Assembly (NCBI GenBank): GCA_024195265.1
Contig: JAJLRJ010000006.1
Span: 6,855,639 to 6,919,638 of the forward strand
Origin: Dendrophyllia cribrosa
Lineage: Eukaryota > Cnidaria > Anthozoa > Scleractinia > Dendrophylliidae
Reading direction: 5' to 3'
DNA length: 64,000 nucleotides
Position numbers and translations under genes: made by a program. The notes beneath the pieces are model-generated. The model was not told the origin of the DNA. It made no database searches and was given only the letters and a program-made list of their open reading frames with translations. Positions 40,901-55,900 of the stretch are shown here, in pieces; position 1 is the stretch's first letter, and every line of letters begins with the position of its first letter.

Positions 40901-43900
40901 TAGGGGTGCGGATAAGGCAATTAAATTGAAACACTTTTGCAAGTAAACAAAATAACTGTTTAGAAATATATTTCAGCACCATTTAATTTTCTTCGTTAGT
41001 AATATGTTCTAAAATATATTAATTGGTAGCAATAGCCTTTTGCGAGCAACGATTTTTAACTCCTCTCCCCAGCCTTGCTTTCCATATTTAATATTCATAT
41101 TGGATGCTTTTTTCTCGTTTCCTCAATTTACCTTCTTACCATACGAGTCGAGGTGCCGTCTACTTGATGGAGCTGCCCCTGAAAGATGGGTGTACCAGGG
41201 CTTCTTGTGGATAGCATCATGCATGTGATCTCTTTTTCACTATAAATTTCCAGTTGCGGATCCAGCTTGCTCATAAGGAGAGGGGGTGGGAGGGGGAGTG
41301 AAAATGGTTCTGAAAAAAGTTCGGTCCCTCGAGACTTTTTCTTCGCCAAAAAAGGGATGGAAAGGGGCCGCTTCCCTAGATCCGCCACTGAACTTAATTC
41401 GACAACTTTAGTTTACAACTACTTCCTTTACATTTCAAGTAAACAACGCTGCTCGACATAAAATAAGTTCGATCACATCTTCAGGTCCGGTAAATTTCAA
41501 GACAGATTTGTGATTAGAGATGTCCTTAGTGCACGAAATGTCATAACCACAAACTCCACCAACAAAGGACTTAAACGAACAAGTGTCTTCCATTTTTGTG
41601 TAATACCTGGAACTGAACTCGAATCTTTGACGTACAAAAACATGCACTTTAGCGCCGCCATCAAGTAAACAAAGACACTAGGTAATTAGCATAACCAGGT
41701 AGTGTTTACTTTTTTGTCAACCGCATTATTTAAACAGCATTTATTTTTCTTCTCGACAATTGGCGATTACTCTATTTGACTTAGTAAGTTCTTCAATTTT
41801 CAGATATTCTCTCGTTATCAACTTTAAAATATGAGCGGGTTTCTAATTATTTTGCTACTGCCAAAAAAATACTTAGGTTTACTTAGTTTGTAACACCGAC
41901 AATGGATTAGGCAAACATTAGTCCTATTGAGTCAAATTTTAAATTAAAGAAAATGCAACAAATGGTTCTGAATTAAGGCATGACATGAATTTGAAGTAAG
42001 GAAGGGAGAAGCCCCCCCCCCCCCCCCCCCCCCCCCAAATCTATGGTACATACATGTATCATCGACGGAAAAGAGCGACAGAGGTAAATGGTCCCACGAA
42101 CCACAGGTAACCCAGACTCACAGTAGGATTATTGACAAGTAGAATACATCCAAATAAGTGCTCTTTTGAGGAGAGACAAAGAAAACATCAGTTGCAGTCA
42201 GTGTAACGGTTTGACAAACGTTTACATCACTAGTTGCATTGTACAAATTGATATCTTTTGGGGAATGCATGTGGCGAATTTTAGATTGATTTTCCCTTTT
42301 TCGCATAATGTTTCATGAAGACAGTATCCTTCTGATAAAAAAAGAAAAACAATACGAAAAAAGGACAGAAATAGCTAAATACAGGTGTAATTAGGTAAAA
42401 ACTAGTGCTACTGCATTTCACACCTCGTTTTTACTTACTGTGCAACGGCGAATAAATAATCTTTCCGGAGTAGAACAATAGAGAATGAAGGCGCTTAAAT
42501 GTGCTAACGTAACTGAAAAGTCTTTGTATTTTTTTTTCTCCGCTGCAAGAGTTTTAGACATAGATTCGGTGTTTTCAAGCCCTTTAGCCCTACCCCTACC
42601 CCGCTAAAATGCTGACCAATAGCTGCATTGCGTGACGACACAAATAACTGCTGTCACGATCACGCGTTAAACGGCCCGACATGTTTGTTCATTCAGTACT
42701 TCTCAAGCAGTGATTAAGTTTATCTATCCGTTAACTTCAACCGAAGAACATTCTACAAATACTATAGCCTTTAAATAAGATGCCATAACGCTGAAATGTG
42801 TCGAAAGTTTAACAGAGGTTTGCGTGCGACCTTTCATGGCAGTCCGCGACCGGCGTGCATCGGACATTACAAATGAACAAGACTAAAATACGATGAACAA
42901 AGAAGGGATTTATACACAAAAGTGGTCTCTGAATCTGTCTTCTACCGCAAATGAGGTAAGGAAATGTCAGTGTTTTTCAATGCGGCTATTTTAATGTCAT
43001 AATGGGTTAACACAGAATCAGAAGTTTATAGAATATTTGTGTGACCCGCGCACCCGCAAATTGATTGTTGACCTCGTAGGGTCAAATAGCTCTAATTTTA
43101 ACGAAGTTTGAAATGCTCTCGCGTCGCTCTGAATCATTTGCCCAAAGAAATTTTTACGGCAAGCTTGAGATCATCTTTATAAAAATTAACCAACAGAAAC
43201 TTAATCCGTTTGAAGGTTTAGCACATGGTGAAAAATTGTTTTGTTTACGAGGTACTTTTAAAGAAGTGAAATGTATGTCTTCGAAATAAAATTATTTTGC
43301 AAGCAAAGAACAACAAAATAATTCCCTAAATCACTCTACTAGATATCTAAAGATTGCAAAATACGATTTTCATGTTTCAAATGCCGTAGCGTTAGTTGTT
43401 TTTGCAAACAAGACTGTCAAAGTTGGGCAATAATTTTCCGCCTTAAATGGCGATTTTAACGGAATTTTGTTTTCTGCATTTTTCTTTAAAATAAAAAGAT
43501 ATTTGGCCGAAAAAAGTATCCAGTGATTTTTGTTATACCTTAACCTATCCAACGTTAAAATATCAAAAGAATCCAATTTTATCACTTGCCGCGATATGTT
43601 TGATATTTACAGACAGGCTCTCTTAAAGGCGGGCCGCGCTCTTTTCAAAGCATTTTGTCAACAAATTCGTGTGCGACAAGATTTTCATTTTGACTCGTTA
43701 GATTCGCGATGGTCAGAGTACGATGGCAAAAACATTTTCCGCAGAACATGGTTTTCAGTTAAAAGCTTTGCCAAATAGCGAGCGCGATGCGCGATGCGCG
43801 AGTCACTCGCTTGTTCGTTACGCTTTTTTACTTGCGCTCTTTACTAAAGAAATAAAAAACGCGCCGAGTGCATTATTGAGTTATATAAGCACGCGGGGAT

Positions 43901-46900
43901 TTTTAAGAACACGAGAGAAGTGCAGAAAAGCACGAGCCGAAGGCGAGTGCTTTTCGCACTTCTCGAGTGTTCTTAAAAATTCCCAAGTGCTTATATAACT
44001 CAACAATGCACGAGGAACAAGTTTTTTTATTTCTTTTATAAAATGAAAACGGTTTTAATTAATCTTACGTCACGCGCGTGCTTTATCGAGTTATAATGAA
44101 CTCGGTTTGACCAATCATAGCGCGCGCATTTTCTTGAGCATTTTATAAAGAACTTTAATATGGCGGACGACTGAAGAGGCTCGAAGACCGAAATGTTTTA
44201 TCAAACTATCGCGTTTTTACAATGTTTAGATCGTTTTAAAGTTATTTTAAGTGCGTCGAATGTCTACAAAAGACGTGATGTCCTATTCTTTTCGCTCTTT
44301 ACAGAGCGTTTTGTCAACAAATTCGTGTGCGGCAAGATATTCATTTTTTACAGTTTTCGATGGGAATTTATCTTGACATCAATCTGTGATTGACTTTTTG
44401 TTTGTGTTCTCGTTAGTTTTGGAGAATTGTTTATAAACATGTAGCTTAAATTCAAATGAATGGGGTTAGTTTCTAGAGAAACTGTGGTGCTGCGTCGGTC
44501 GGGGGATGAAACACGAGAATTAGTTTTATCGACGAGTCGATAAGGTAAATTGACCACCATAAAAAATTCAAATAGCTGACGTTTCGAGCACTAGCCCTTC
44601 ATCGTCGCTCCGACGAAGGGCTAGCACTCGAAACGTCAGCTATTTGAATCTTTTTACGGTGGTCAATTTACCTTATCGACTCAGTTGATAAAACTAATTC
44701 TTGTTGTAGCTTAAATTCAGTTGTATTAATTTCTTGAATTTCATCGAAGACACGGCTCGGCCTCGATGCACTATAAATGGTACGCGTTTTGCTTTTAAAC
44801 ATAAACTAATGGAGATTTGAATAAAATTTTTCAAAAGACGATCGTGTTGTCCATTTTTATGTTTTTGTTCATTCATTACATAGATTGAAAAGCGATGTTA
44901 TGTAAACAAAACAAGACTTAGATTTTATACTCACGTCGCCTTATGCAAATATGTTTGTGTATTTTTGCATTTTTGATTTCCAAATCAGTTTCTCGGGCAT
45001 TTTTTGACAAGCAACAACTGTATTTTATTCGGAAAATAGTCGTAATAGTTATTTTAGACAGAGAAAAAGTTGTTTTTGTGAACTTTTGTACGGTCTAAAT
45101 GTACTGTGCAGACAATCGGGTAATACTGTTTTTGAGAATTGCTAAAATTGAAAAATAGCCCGGTCGTCAATCTTAATTATTGTGCTTCCGACCTTTCACC
45201 TAAGTTAAGTTTCATCTTAGTTAAGCTTGTTCAGAGGGTCTTCAGAGGGCGACGCTGTTAGGCTAAGCCTAACTATATATTATTAATACCTTTTCAGTGA
45301 AAATATATTGCAGAGCAGCTGCATCCAGGGCATGGAATTCTTTGCTCTGTGCTTGTTGTAAAAACCACTCCAGAGTGTCATCAGAACTGTCCGAGTCACA
45401 TACTAAACACTGCCACAGGACATCAACTTGACTTGCACTCAACTCTACAAATTAAAATATGGACATGTACATGTAACTATGAGCTTCAAAACCCGGGATA
45501 CAGTTTACACTTTATCTGTGAGTGTGGCTTATATGCCAGTGTTTATTCCTTTATGCTAACAAGTACATGTACATTTTTCTTTGTTATCATAATCATTTTG
45601 AACGGTATAAGAGTATTGCCTCTCATCACGGATTGGATGGGATGGTATAGACCAAGGTTATACCATCAAATGTTAGTCATTTCTGGGGATTGAAGAGCAG
45701 TACATAGATTCCTAGATCCTGTGAGCTGTTTCTTATCCTGAACAAGGTGATTCTAACTTTTGAGTCTGTGGATGGAATCCTAAGGTATGACCATTCAAAT
45801 AAAAGCTACTGAGCAGTACTTTCCTGTGGTACTGTTTATTATGCTGTACAAGGTGGCTCTAACTTTTGAGTCTGTGGATGAAATCCTAAAGTGTGACCAT
45901 TCAAATGAAAGCTACTGAGCAGTACTTTCCTGTGGTACTTTTTGTTATGCTGAACAAGGTGGCTCTAACTTTTGAGTCTGTGGATGAAATCCTAAAGTGT
46001 GACCATTCAAGTGAAAGCTACTGAGCAGTACTTTCCAGTGTTATGGTTTGTTATGCTGTACAAGGTGGCTCTAACTTTTGAGACTGTGGATGAAATCCTA
46101 AAGTGTGACCATTCAAATGAAAGCTACTGAGCATTACTTTCCTGTGGTATTGTTTATTATGCTGTACAAGGTGATTCAAACAGGACAGAAACAGGCAGAA
46201 ACAGGACTTAATAAAACATAAAACCTAAAAATCCTACAAGAAGAAAACTATAGACTATAGACTGTAACGCTACTGCAAATATGCTACTATATTTGCATCC
46301 CAATTGATGTCCAACCCTTTTAGATTAAAAAGACAATTTTTATAAGAGTTCACTACTAAACGGAAAGAGAGAAAAAAATTATTAATCATTAGAGGGTAAT
46401 ATTGCAACCACGATGGCTGGCAGGATGAAAGTTACATGAACTACATGTACTTTGCACTTGGCAATGATCTATCCAACTTTTGTAGCTTAGAAGGTTTTAG
46501 AATGGTACACGGGTACTCCCAACTTTCGAGGGTGTCCTTCGTAAAAAAACTTGTACATGCACTAGTTTAAATTACCGGTATATTAATATGACAAACTATG
46601 TAATAAATGAACATATCAATAGAAAGCTCAATAAATGTAGTTTGGCAGTTTATCAGTGGTTTATCGGTTTATCGACTCCTGGCCGTTTGTAAAAGACAAA
46701 GTTGCTAAAATTATATTTTTATCACAAACAACATTTATTTAGCTTTCTATTGATATATAGTTTGTCATATTACTCTTAAAACTGGCGCGCATACAAATTT
46801 TTTCCGAAGGACACCCGCAAAGGTTGGGAGCACTCTTAACTTACTGAAATCTTGTTGTGACAGTTCACACGAGAACACTGATGACAAATATTGGAGTCTG

Positions 46901-49900
46901 GCTTGTACCTCCTCCACAGGGCTGTACAGTGAATTACTATTAACATCAACCCTGTGTAAGCTTTCCACAAAGTGCACGATGTTGTCAAAGAACAGTTCCA
47001 TCATGTTGAGCTCTCTGTTGGCCCATGTTGTGACCCAGTGAGGGCCATGTCCTGTAGAAACAAACTGTTGGAATGAGCTGAACAGTTTTGGGAGAAGCTG
47101 AATGGACATGACTACAGACCTGACAAAACAAATCACAAAATGAACAATAATTATTATTACAGAAAGAGCTTCTTTTATTAAAGATGTAGTTATTCTGGTT
47201 TGCAAAATAGGTGAATGTTTATTCATTTGTCTCATGATGAAGTCACTTTGAGGTGTAAATCACAACGTTTCGACTGCTATTATTGCTACATGTAGTCTTC
47301 GTCAGGCAATGAGGTCAACTATTCATGTGTTGCTTTATGTAGTATATAAACAATACACACTGTCATTGAATCTTGGCACCCTTGTAAAGGGTTCAAATTT
47401 GTACCTGTTTACAGCCAAGTTAGCCACACATCCTTCAATAAATTTCATTCTGATCTTCTTTTCTCCAGTGTAACATATCAACTGACAGAGAAGCTTTTCG
47501 GCCTCCTGAACCAAACCATCAGCCAGCTGGATCTGAAATCAAACAAATCATATGAATGTAACATCATAATCATGGTAACCATGCAGCACCTTTCACTGTA
47601 CAGGTGGAGCTGCAAATAATTTCAAACCTCCATTTAGATTGGGCATTTTGCAAACTTGGTCGGACATCCACCAATTTGGATTTTCCCTGAGAAGCCATTA
47701 ACATACATTGTACATGTACATAACATACTGTAAGATGTTTTGCAGCTTACAATGCATTATAGGGTGATTTCAAAACACCCATCCTTTTCTGGATTTTCTC
47801 GAATCAAGAGAGCCTTTACATCAACATAAAACAGCATAAATCCTTACTTTAATGCTTTTGGAATCAAATGTGATGTTGTACTTGGACACCATGTCCGAGT
47901 ACACAATGAAAAATTAGTCAGACATTCAAGGATTTTGGTTGGACCATGACCGACGAAATATCAAACACTAGGAAGAGTGGGTTGAAAAATGAGGCACAGC
48001 CAAGTTTTTTTAACCCACTTCGAGGTGTTTGGATACCTGATGAAACACTTTTTTTGAGTGTTTGATAAAGCTTCTCAAACTGATCATCAAATGCAGAGAA
48101 CACGAAGAAATAAAATCGTCAAAATCTATGCAAATTAAGACTGGGTATCCAAACCTCCTTCAAGGTAGTGATTTCCTTTGTGTTGTCATCATGAATTATG
48201 ATTGAGCTTTAGAATGTTACAATGTATTTTCAGCACTAAACAGCTGTACATTATAAGAGGTGAGAACATGTACTTACGGCATTATCATCTTGAATCAGAT
48301 CCCAAAGTAAAGTCTTCCCTTCCTCACAAACTGAGTTCAAATCAAACCCTAAGCTCCTCTCTCGTTCATCGCCCCCATCCTGCATCACACGCAGGGCGGC
48401 AACTGTCTTTATCTGCGTCAATTCATCTCCAACACCCTCGGTTTCAAACTCATCTAGGTCACGCCTGTCTGACAGTGAGCTGCCACGACTGTTTGTGCAG
48501 CTGGTGCTGTCAATATCGGCATCCTCGCCACCGGTTTTCTCTTGGCTGGAGTAATCTTCAGTTTGGCCAGGGTATGACTGTCGGAGGTCAGGGGGGTGAG
48601 GCAGCTCTTCTGTGTCCATATCAGCACTGCCCTGTGAGGAAAGGCTACAGAGAAAAATGACTACTGGTTATTCAATGTGGTAAAGGTCTACAGTTTACAA
48701 TCAAACTGGCAGATGGGATTGGACATAAGAATAGGTACATGTGACAACCGCTGTCAGTTTTGCCATGATGTCATCCTGCACATTCAACCCATGAATGGCT
48801 TGGCTTCATGAGCTAAGATTTAAGAACAGTGTATTGTTGTCATGTCTACTGCAGGTGCACTGATGACTGACCAGGACAATCCATGATAAACAGGCTTTGC
48901 CACAATAACTGCAGTCAAACATCTAATGGATGGTAAGCACTGGAGTTGTTGTTAGGGTTTATTTTGCCTTGTTTGTTACTGGCCAGACAAGAAAGCTTAG
49001 AACTATATTCCCAACTCAAATCTTCCTCTTGCTCTTAAAGTACACAGCCATTTTGAGCATTATCAGGGATGTAGCTAAGATATCCAACAGGTGGACGTTT
49101 GTTCATCACAGGCAGAAAATTTTGGTTAAAAAAGAGAAAGAGTTAAGCAGACACAGTTGTCCATGCGGAAAAATCAAGAAAACTCAGTCTTCAGGCGGTT
49201 ATTTTTTCCGCCTTCCACCTATGATTTACATCCCTGATTATTTTTAGCACAGCTATGACAAAACCACTAACAAAATCCCCACAATATTGTCTCTTTAAGC
49301 TGACAGGAGAATCATTTGTTTACAAAATATTAAGCCAAATGCAGAATCTACTTAATTTTTTTTTTAATTTTCCAATGATTGTACACTGTTATTATAAAAA
49401 TGGAATGCAAAGCCTCTCTGGAATTAGTACCTACCCTGAAGCCAAAATAATGCAGAGGAGTGTTACATTGTAGGTCTCAAAATATTGTAGATTTAATAAT
49501 TTATTTGGCTTAAAATATTCTTCATTCTACATAATGTACATACTGTGTATATTTCTGATGATGAGGTGTAGGTGATTCATCCATATCAAGTTGTTCTCCA
49601 TCACAACTGATGTCACTCAAGCTGCCGCTTCTGCTGCTACTCTGGCTAAGACTCGCTGTCCGGCTGAATTTCCTCTGCATGGCTGAAGCTACTGCAGCTC
49701 TGGCACTGCCTGAAAACAAAAACAATCATTTACAGAAAATTGTGATACAGTCAAAACTGTACACCAATGGAAAACTCCCATAGGTGGTCACTTGTCACAA
49801 GAGGACATTCAGTGGCACCATTCATTACACATGTATATTGTAATGTATTTTGAGCCTATAAATGAAATACTCTAAAGTGTAACCATTCATTTGAAAGCTA

Positions 49901-52900
49901 TCAATCAGTACTTTCCTGTTGTGCTGTTTGTTGACATGCTGTAAAGGATGTGGCCACTGAAATGGATTCTATTGAACTTGATTACTGTGTTGCTTTTTGT
50001 CATGGTGTACAAGGTGATCCTAACTTTCTGTCCTTCTAAATTTGAAGTTGAAAGTATGACGATTTTAAATATTAAAACAAATGACACTTGTTTTTTAATA
50101 CCATTCTTATGGTGGGAGGGGGGGAGATGCATGTTTGTTACATGTAAATGCTTTGATCAGTCATACTTGATGTCAAAGGGCCATGCACAGGACTGGTAGT
50201 GTGCACAGAATGACCAGCATCAGCGACTGTTGAAGATAATCCTGCTCTCCAGACGATTCTGATCAGCACAGAAGCCAGGTAAAGAGTCTGCCGAGTGTGG
50301 GCCATAGGTGGCAACTTGGACACAAGATCAAGCAGGTACAGAATGGACGGCATGTCCATGTGTTTGGTGAGAACAGTAAGCAAGTCATGGACATAACGGC
50401 TTGCATGCTTGAGCTGAAAATCAAACAGAAGAGGAGCTTGAGAAACTTCTCAGTACAAGGTTCATACTCCGTTACAGATACAACTTCAACAACATAAATC
50501 AAATTATGTAAGAGCGCTGCACACTGAAAAAATGTGCCCCATAAACATGATATTTTGCTTTAAGGTGAAGTAATAAAAATTATGGGCAACAAAATCATGC
50601 AATTTGTCACGCAACAATGCTGCATTGCAAGTTGTTGCCCCGATGTTGCACGTATTACCACCTACGTGCTCAACAAATTTTCATGTTGCAGAAAGTAGAT
50701 GTTGCTTCTTCTTCTTTGTTGCTGTATTACAGTCACCTTTGTTGAAGTAAATAACCAACAAATTTTCATCTTCAATTTCATCCTACATTTACTCAAGCAC
50801 CATTAACGATTTTCAGAGCACAATTCCAAAGAAACTTAACTACAATCTCATCACAGCATCAGATGAATATGTATCCATTCATCTAATTAGTTATTTTCAA
50901 TTGGTGCTAGTGCATATGCGCTGTACAGCATAATTATTAGCAAGGACATTTGTTCACAAAATTATCGAGACATTCCTGACATCCGTATAAATTTCATGGA
51001 GGCCTCATACATGTACATGTACATGCCACTTGGCATGTCTTTTAAGATTCCCAAAAGTCCCCAAGTCAAGAGTTGAGAATGACTGTCAACTTACAAATGA
51101 ACTACATGTACTGAAAGAAAATATTATGATAAAACATTTTAATACCTGTGCTGCAAGCCACATGCAGTCCAAGTGTGAAGTGGTAAGACAAGTCTCTCGG
51201 GCCAGGTAGTTTAAAATAATTTGGGATTGTTTTAGAAGCTACAAGAGAAAACAAATATTTTATACAGTGCAATCACAAATAAGAAATACAATACTCATTT
51301 ATTTTAAAAATAAATGAGTATTTATAATTTGTCAAGTTTGAACAAAGAAAATCTTAAATGTAATGGTGGTTTGGAAAGCCGATCTTAACTTATTAAGCAC
51401 AGATTTTGGCAATTTCATTTCTCAGTTTTCTCTGTATTTAATATAGTCAAACTCCTATTAAGCGGCCACCTATTAAATGGCCACACCCTTTAAAGTGGCC
51501 AGTTATCAAATTCCTAAATTTATTGTCAATATAATATTGCAATTAAAACCCCTATTAAGCAGCAACCCTTTGGCAGCCCCGATGCACAGCCCCTATTAAC
51601 CACACAGTACACATAGTCTTGCCTTGTTCTGAACATCCTGATGACTGATGAAAGTCCGAAACAGACATGAACAAACGATTAAACAATCAAACACATGCTG
51701 TTCCTTGTTTTTCAAACCACTTTTTGATGCTTGGATATCCTGATGAAACACACTTCCTTATGTTTGATATAAAAAAAATGAAACCTTCAACCTTTTAACT
51801 GTGCATAAAAATGTATGAAACTTCTAATAACACTTACAAACTGTGGTGAGTTGGATTGAAAATAATGAAGGTACTCTATTACCTCAACATGGAGATTAGG
51901 ACCAAACAAATGTTCTACAAGTTTGTTTTCAATCAACCATTGAGACAGTTCAGTGCACAGGCTGTGGAAATAAAAGATAAATGAGCAAGAATTTGTTGAT
52001 ATAATTATAGTGTCACGTGTCACCAGCGTGGAACAACAAAAAAAACTGAGTTCCAGACAGGACTTGAACCCATCATCTTCTGTACACTGGGTGATGCTCT
52101 AACCACTGAGCTATGAAAGAATTGTGGCAAACTAAATGTATGCCATTTACTATGTTCTTATAATAATATTATGACACGTGTCCTGCACGCCACTAGCTTT
52201 AGCAATATTGTTAACAAAATTAAAATAGAACGGTGATCATTAAATGTGAATAAAAAATTAATAAGAAGCATTATTTTAATTCTGTTTTGGTTGGATTATA
52301 TCACGCTTGAAAAAAAAAGAATAATAATTCAGAAGCAACTCAAGCAAATGAGACATGCAGTACATGTAATCCCTAAAGTGAACGGCAATTAAACAACACG
52401 TGCCACCTTCTACTGAGAACCCTGTCGTACAAATGTACATGTAGGTCTCTGAATCATGAATCTAAAACCATTGTGTGATCAAACAGAAATTATTTTGAAA
52501 GCAGGCTCAATTTCCATAGGCTCGATTACCAGCCGCTTTATGGGAAATGAGCTTCTGCTTACCTCTGAAGACACTGAAAAACCGAACCCAAGGGAGAGGC
52601 AGAAATCGAGCCTACATGTACTTACCATTGCCTATCAATTTCAGCAGCTGGATCTGTTTGGAAAAGATCCATGAACATGTGAACCTGGTTCTGAAAAAAA
52701 ATTGCAAGCAAACCAGTTTAGGTTATAACAGCAACATAAAAGTATCATAATTATTATTTAACAAGGTGCAGCATAACAGCAAAGCTAATGAAATTGTGGT
52801 CCTCGGAAATATAGTTGATATCCCACGTTATGTAACGTTCTGTTATTATAATAAATTTGGAATTAAAGACACTCAACACAGTCATTGTAGCACAGAACAG

Positions 52901-55900
52901 GACATCAAACCTAAAGTGACTCCCTAGAAACAAAAGTTTTAAACAAGTTTTTTTTAACTTTTCCTGATTGTTTCCTATGATAATTATAATTTATTATTGG
53001 GCATATCCAGCCTATGTTGCTTTTGAGGTTGTTTTTTATTTTTCTCGCTCAGATTTGTCCATTTTTGGCATGTGAACTACAAATTCGTTGTAAAACATTG
53101 TTTAGATTTTTTTCTGTTGTTTTGTTTCCTTCGTTTTCGAGAATTAACGTATGCAAAAAAAATAAAATCTGCATGTCTCCTGCTGAATCCCACTCGAAAA
53201 AATGAATCCCAAGGTTTACCCGAATTTCTCGATTTTACGCTGATTTTTCACTTCAGATGGCCAAGTTTGGGCCCGTACCATTTTTATCACCGATAGTCAG
53301 CCACTTAGATTCGCGCCATCTCCCTTATCATTACGGACCTCCTTTAGGAAGCACTCCCGGTCCTCCACTGCCGGCTCATAGTCTTTACCCGCCTTGCTGA
53401 ATTTCACCTGGCCGCAAGAACTCAGTTTGAGCTGCCCAACGCTGTATTTCAATCTCCCACGTGACCACGCAAAGCCGACCTATCTGCCACTGTCGCAAAG
53501 CATGTCGGGATATCAATGGCAAAAACGAAAACAGAATGTCCACCAAACGAAATACGGAAAATATTATAAGTCTCGAAGCACTTCGGATATCGGGCATTTC
53601 GACTACGGCACGGGATGGGAAATGGCCCACAACCCACAACGCTGCCCCTTTTCTTATCCAAAGTGATTCCTGACTTTCCCGCCGGCTCGCCTTGTCCACC
53701 AACGTCTATTTTCACCTTCGAGCGTGAAATAGAGATTTAGGCAAGAAACACGACTCGTTTCTTTGAGAGGTGCTAGAGACTTACGGATTTCCGGACTTAA
53801 TGATGTCCTTCAATCACCGGACGGGCCTTAAACATATTGGCTCATACGCACGCTACAGACGATGTGTTTGCCATAGCAAGCTCGCAATCGATAACGAACC
53901 AGACGCGCGTAAATAACGGTATTTTCGTTCATGTCGTTGGCGCGGGTCAGGAGTATTGTGGTCGCATATTCTCGCGGCCAATCTGCTGTAATGGCGTCGA
54001 AATTATGCTCTGAATGTAAACAGCCACTAGAAGACCAGAACTCTGCTTTTTTTCAGGTGAAATTAGTCCAGTTTCTTAGGATTAGTGCAAATTCGACAAG
54101 GGTTTGTGATATTATTCGTTGTACGATAAAATTAGGCAAATCTGAGCGAGAAAAAATAGTAAAACGCTCAAAAAGCAACATAGGCTGGATATGCCCCGAC
54201 CCCTTCAATTACATCAAAGACTACCAGATAAGTAAAAAGTTATTTTGGCTAGTAAAATTTGATAAAGTTATTCTCGATTGCTGAAGGCCCAAAACACTTA
54301 CTGCTATTTGACTCAGGCCAGCCAGTCGAACAGTCAAGGTAGATGAGGTGAAGTATTTAAACGCCAAATCCAGACTATCCCTGAAATGAGAATTGATTAT
54401 AAACAATCAGAATATTATGGTCAATCACCTCTCCTAAGTGACCTAGTTTCCAGGTAATTTGGTTGTTGCCCTGTGCCTATGTAATTTCCTTTATATATGC
54501 TACTTTACTAATTTTTAGTAAAGTAGCATAACACTTCAAGACTCGATGGTGATTAGCATCAAATTTCTCCTTGTAATATCAATGCCTAATCAATCAGAGA
54601 TGTCATGAGAATTAAGGTCATGATCAACCAAGATAATTCTCTTGATATTAACTTCTCCCCACTAATGCTATACATGTAAGAAACGTATGGGGACAAGTAA
54701 GGAGAATTTGTATTTTGATATTTGGATTAAAAGGGTCAAGCCCCCAGAAGACTTATTTTATTCCAGGCCTCAAGAAAGGGAGCTTATTTCAAATCCTACA
54801 CTACAATTATTTTAAGGAAAACTCTAAATAAATTAAGACAGTCAACTATCGTATTATTTATATCCCAACATCATGGTTGGTCTGGTTTATAATGAAAAAA
54901 AAAAATGCAAACAATGATTGCACACCCCTAATAAGAACTTAGCTATTCTGGCTAGTTCACAGGCACGCCCCCCAAATATGAAAACAAATACTGCAAATTG
55001 AACATAACTGGTTAAAAACCCCAACTGACAGGAGTCGGACCAGTTGACTACGTTGTGGTTCAAATTTTTCTTTGGTTTAAAAATTTTCAAACCAGTTTAA
55101 TTTTTATTTTCCTTTGTCTCAGATTCATTATCATAAATCTGAGACAAAGGAAAACAAAAATCCAACTGGTTTGAAAATTTTCAAAAGCCACAACAGATAT
55201 TTAACAAGCATGGCTGACAAGTTGAACTTGGGTCTACTGTGACTGTGAAACAACTCCAGCTCGTGGTCAGAGCAGGACTTGAACTTCAAAACAGGTAGCC
55301 TATACCACTCGACCATGCTGCCTCCTAAAAGACCAAGCTTCGTGACAAAACTGGCTGAAACACATTTACATTCATTTGGCTTCATGGAAATCATTTCAAC
55401 TAGAAATTATGAGGAAGGGTGCACTGCCGGTCAAAACTTTGGTGGCATCTCAAATTGCATACGAGGATTTTCGCCGTTCCAATTTGTCTTCGTTGAAACC
55501 AAAAACATTGGTAGAAGTTCCTGCCAGCTTTGTTTACCATGCTTCTATAGGCTTACATGAAGTAGTTTGTCTGATGTCATTCAAGCTTTGTTGTGCTGTT
55601 GCCAGGCAACTGCACAACATCTTCAGACTGTATATGAATATTTAAAAAATAATAATATATTTTCTGCTCGAATTCCCGCGGCTTAGTTCCCAAGGCATGA
55701 CAAATTTATTAACCTCGCTTTGCTAGGAATTACTGAATTGATGATTCAAAAAAATGTTTCAGCTCTGGAATTAAATGGAAAGTTGGGGGGGGGGGGGGGG
55801 GGGGGGGGGGGGTAGGGTCGGGTTTAATTAGGGTTATTACAAAATTGACTTTCAAAAGGAGGGGCTTATTAGAGAGGGGGTTGTAAAACCCTTTAAGCCC

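Noticed and set aside
42012..42036. 25-C run as a biological signal
   Set aside because: Long homopolymers (also 28 G at 55785) are common slippage or assembly artefacts; no context suggests function.
52030..52130. Intact tRNA gene
   Set aside because: A and B boxes are present but acceptor and anticodon stems do not pair; SINE head is the better reading.
53385..53715. Overlapping frames of 70-105 codons on both strands
   Set aside because: GC-rich sequence lengthens frames by chance; none has recognisable domains or splice support.
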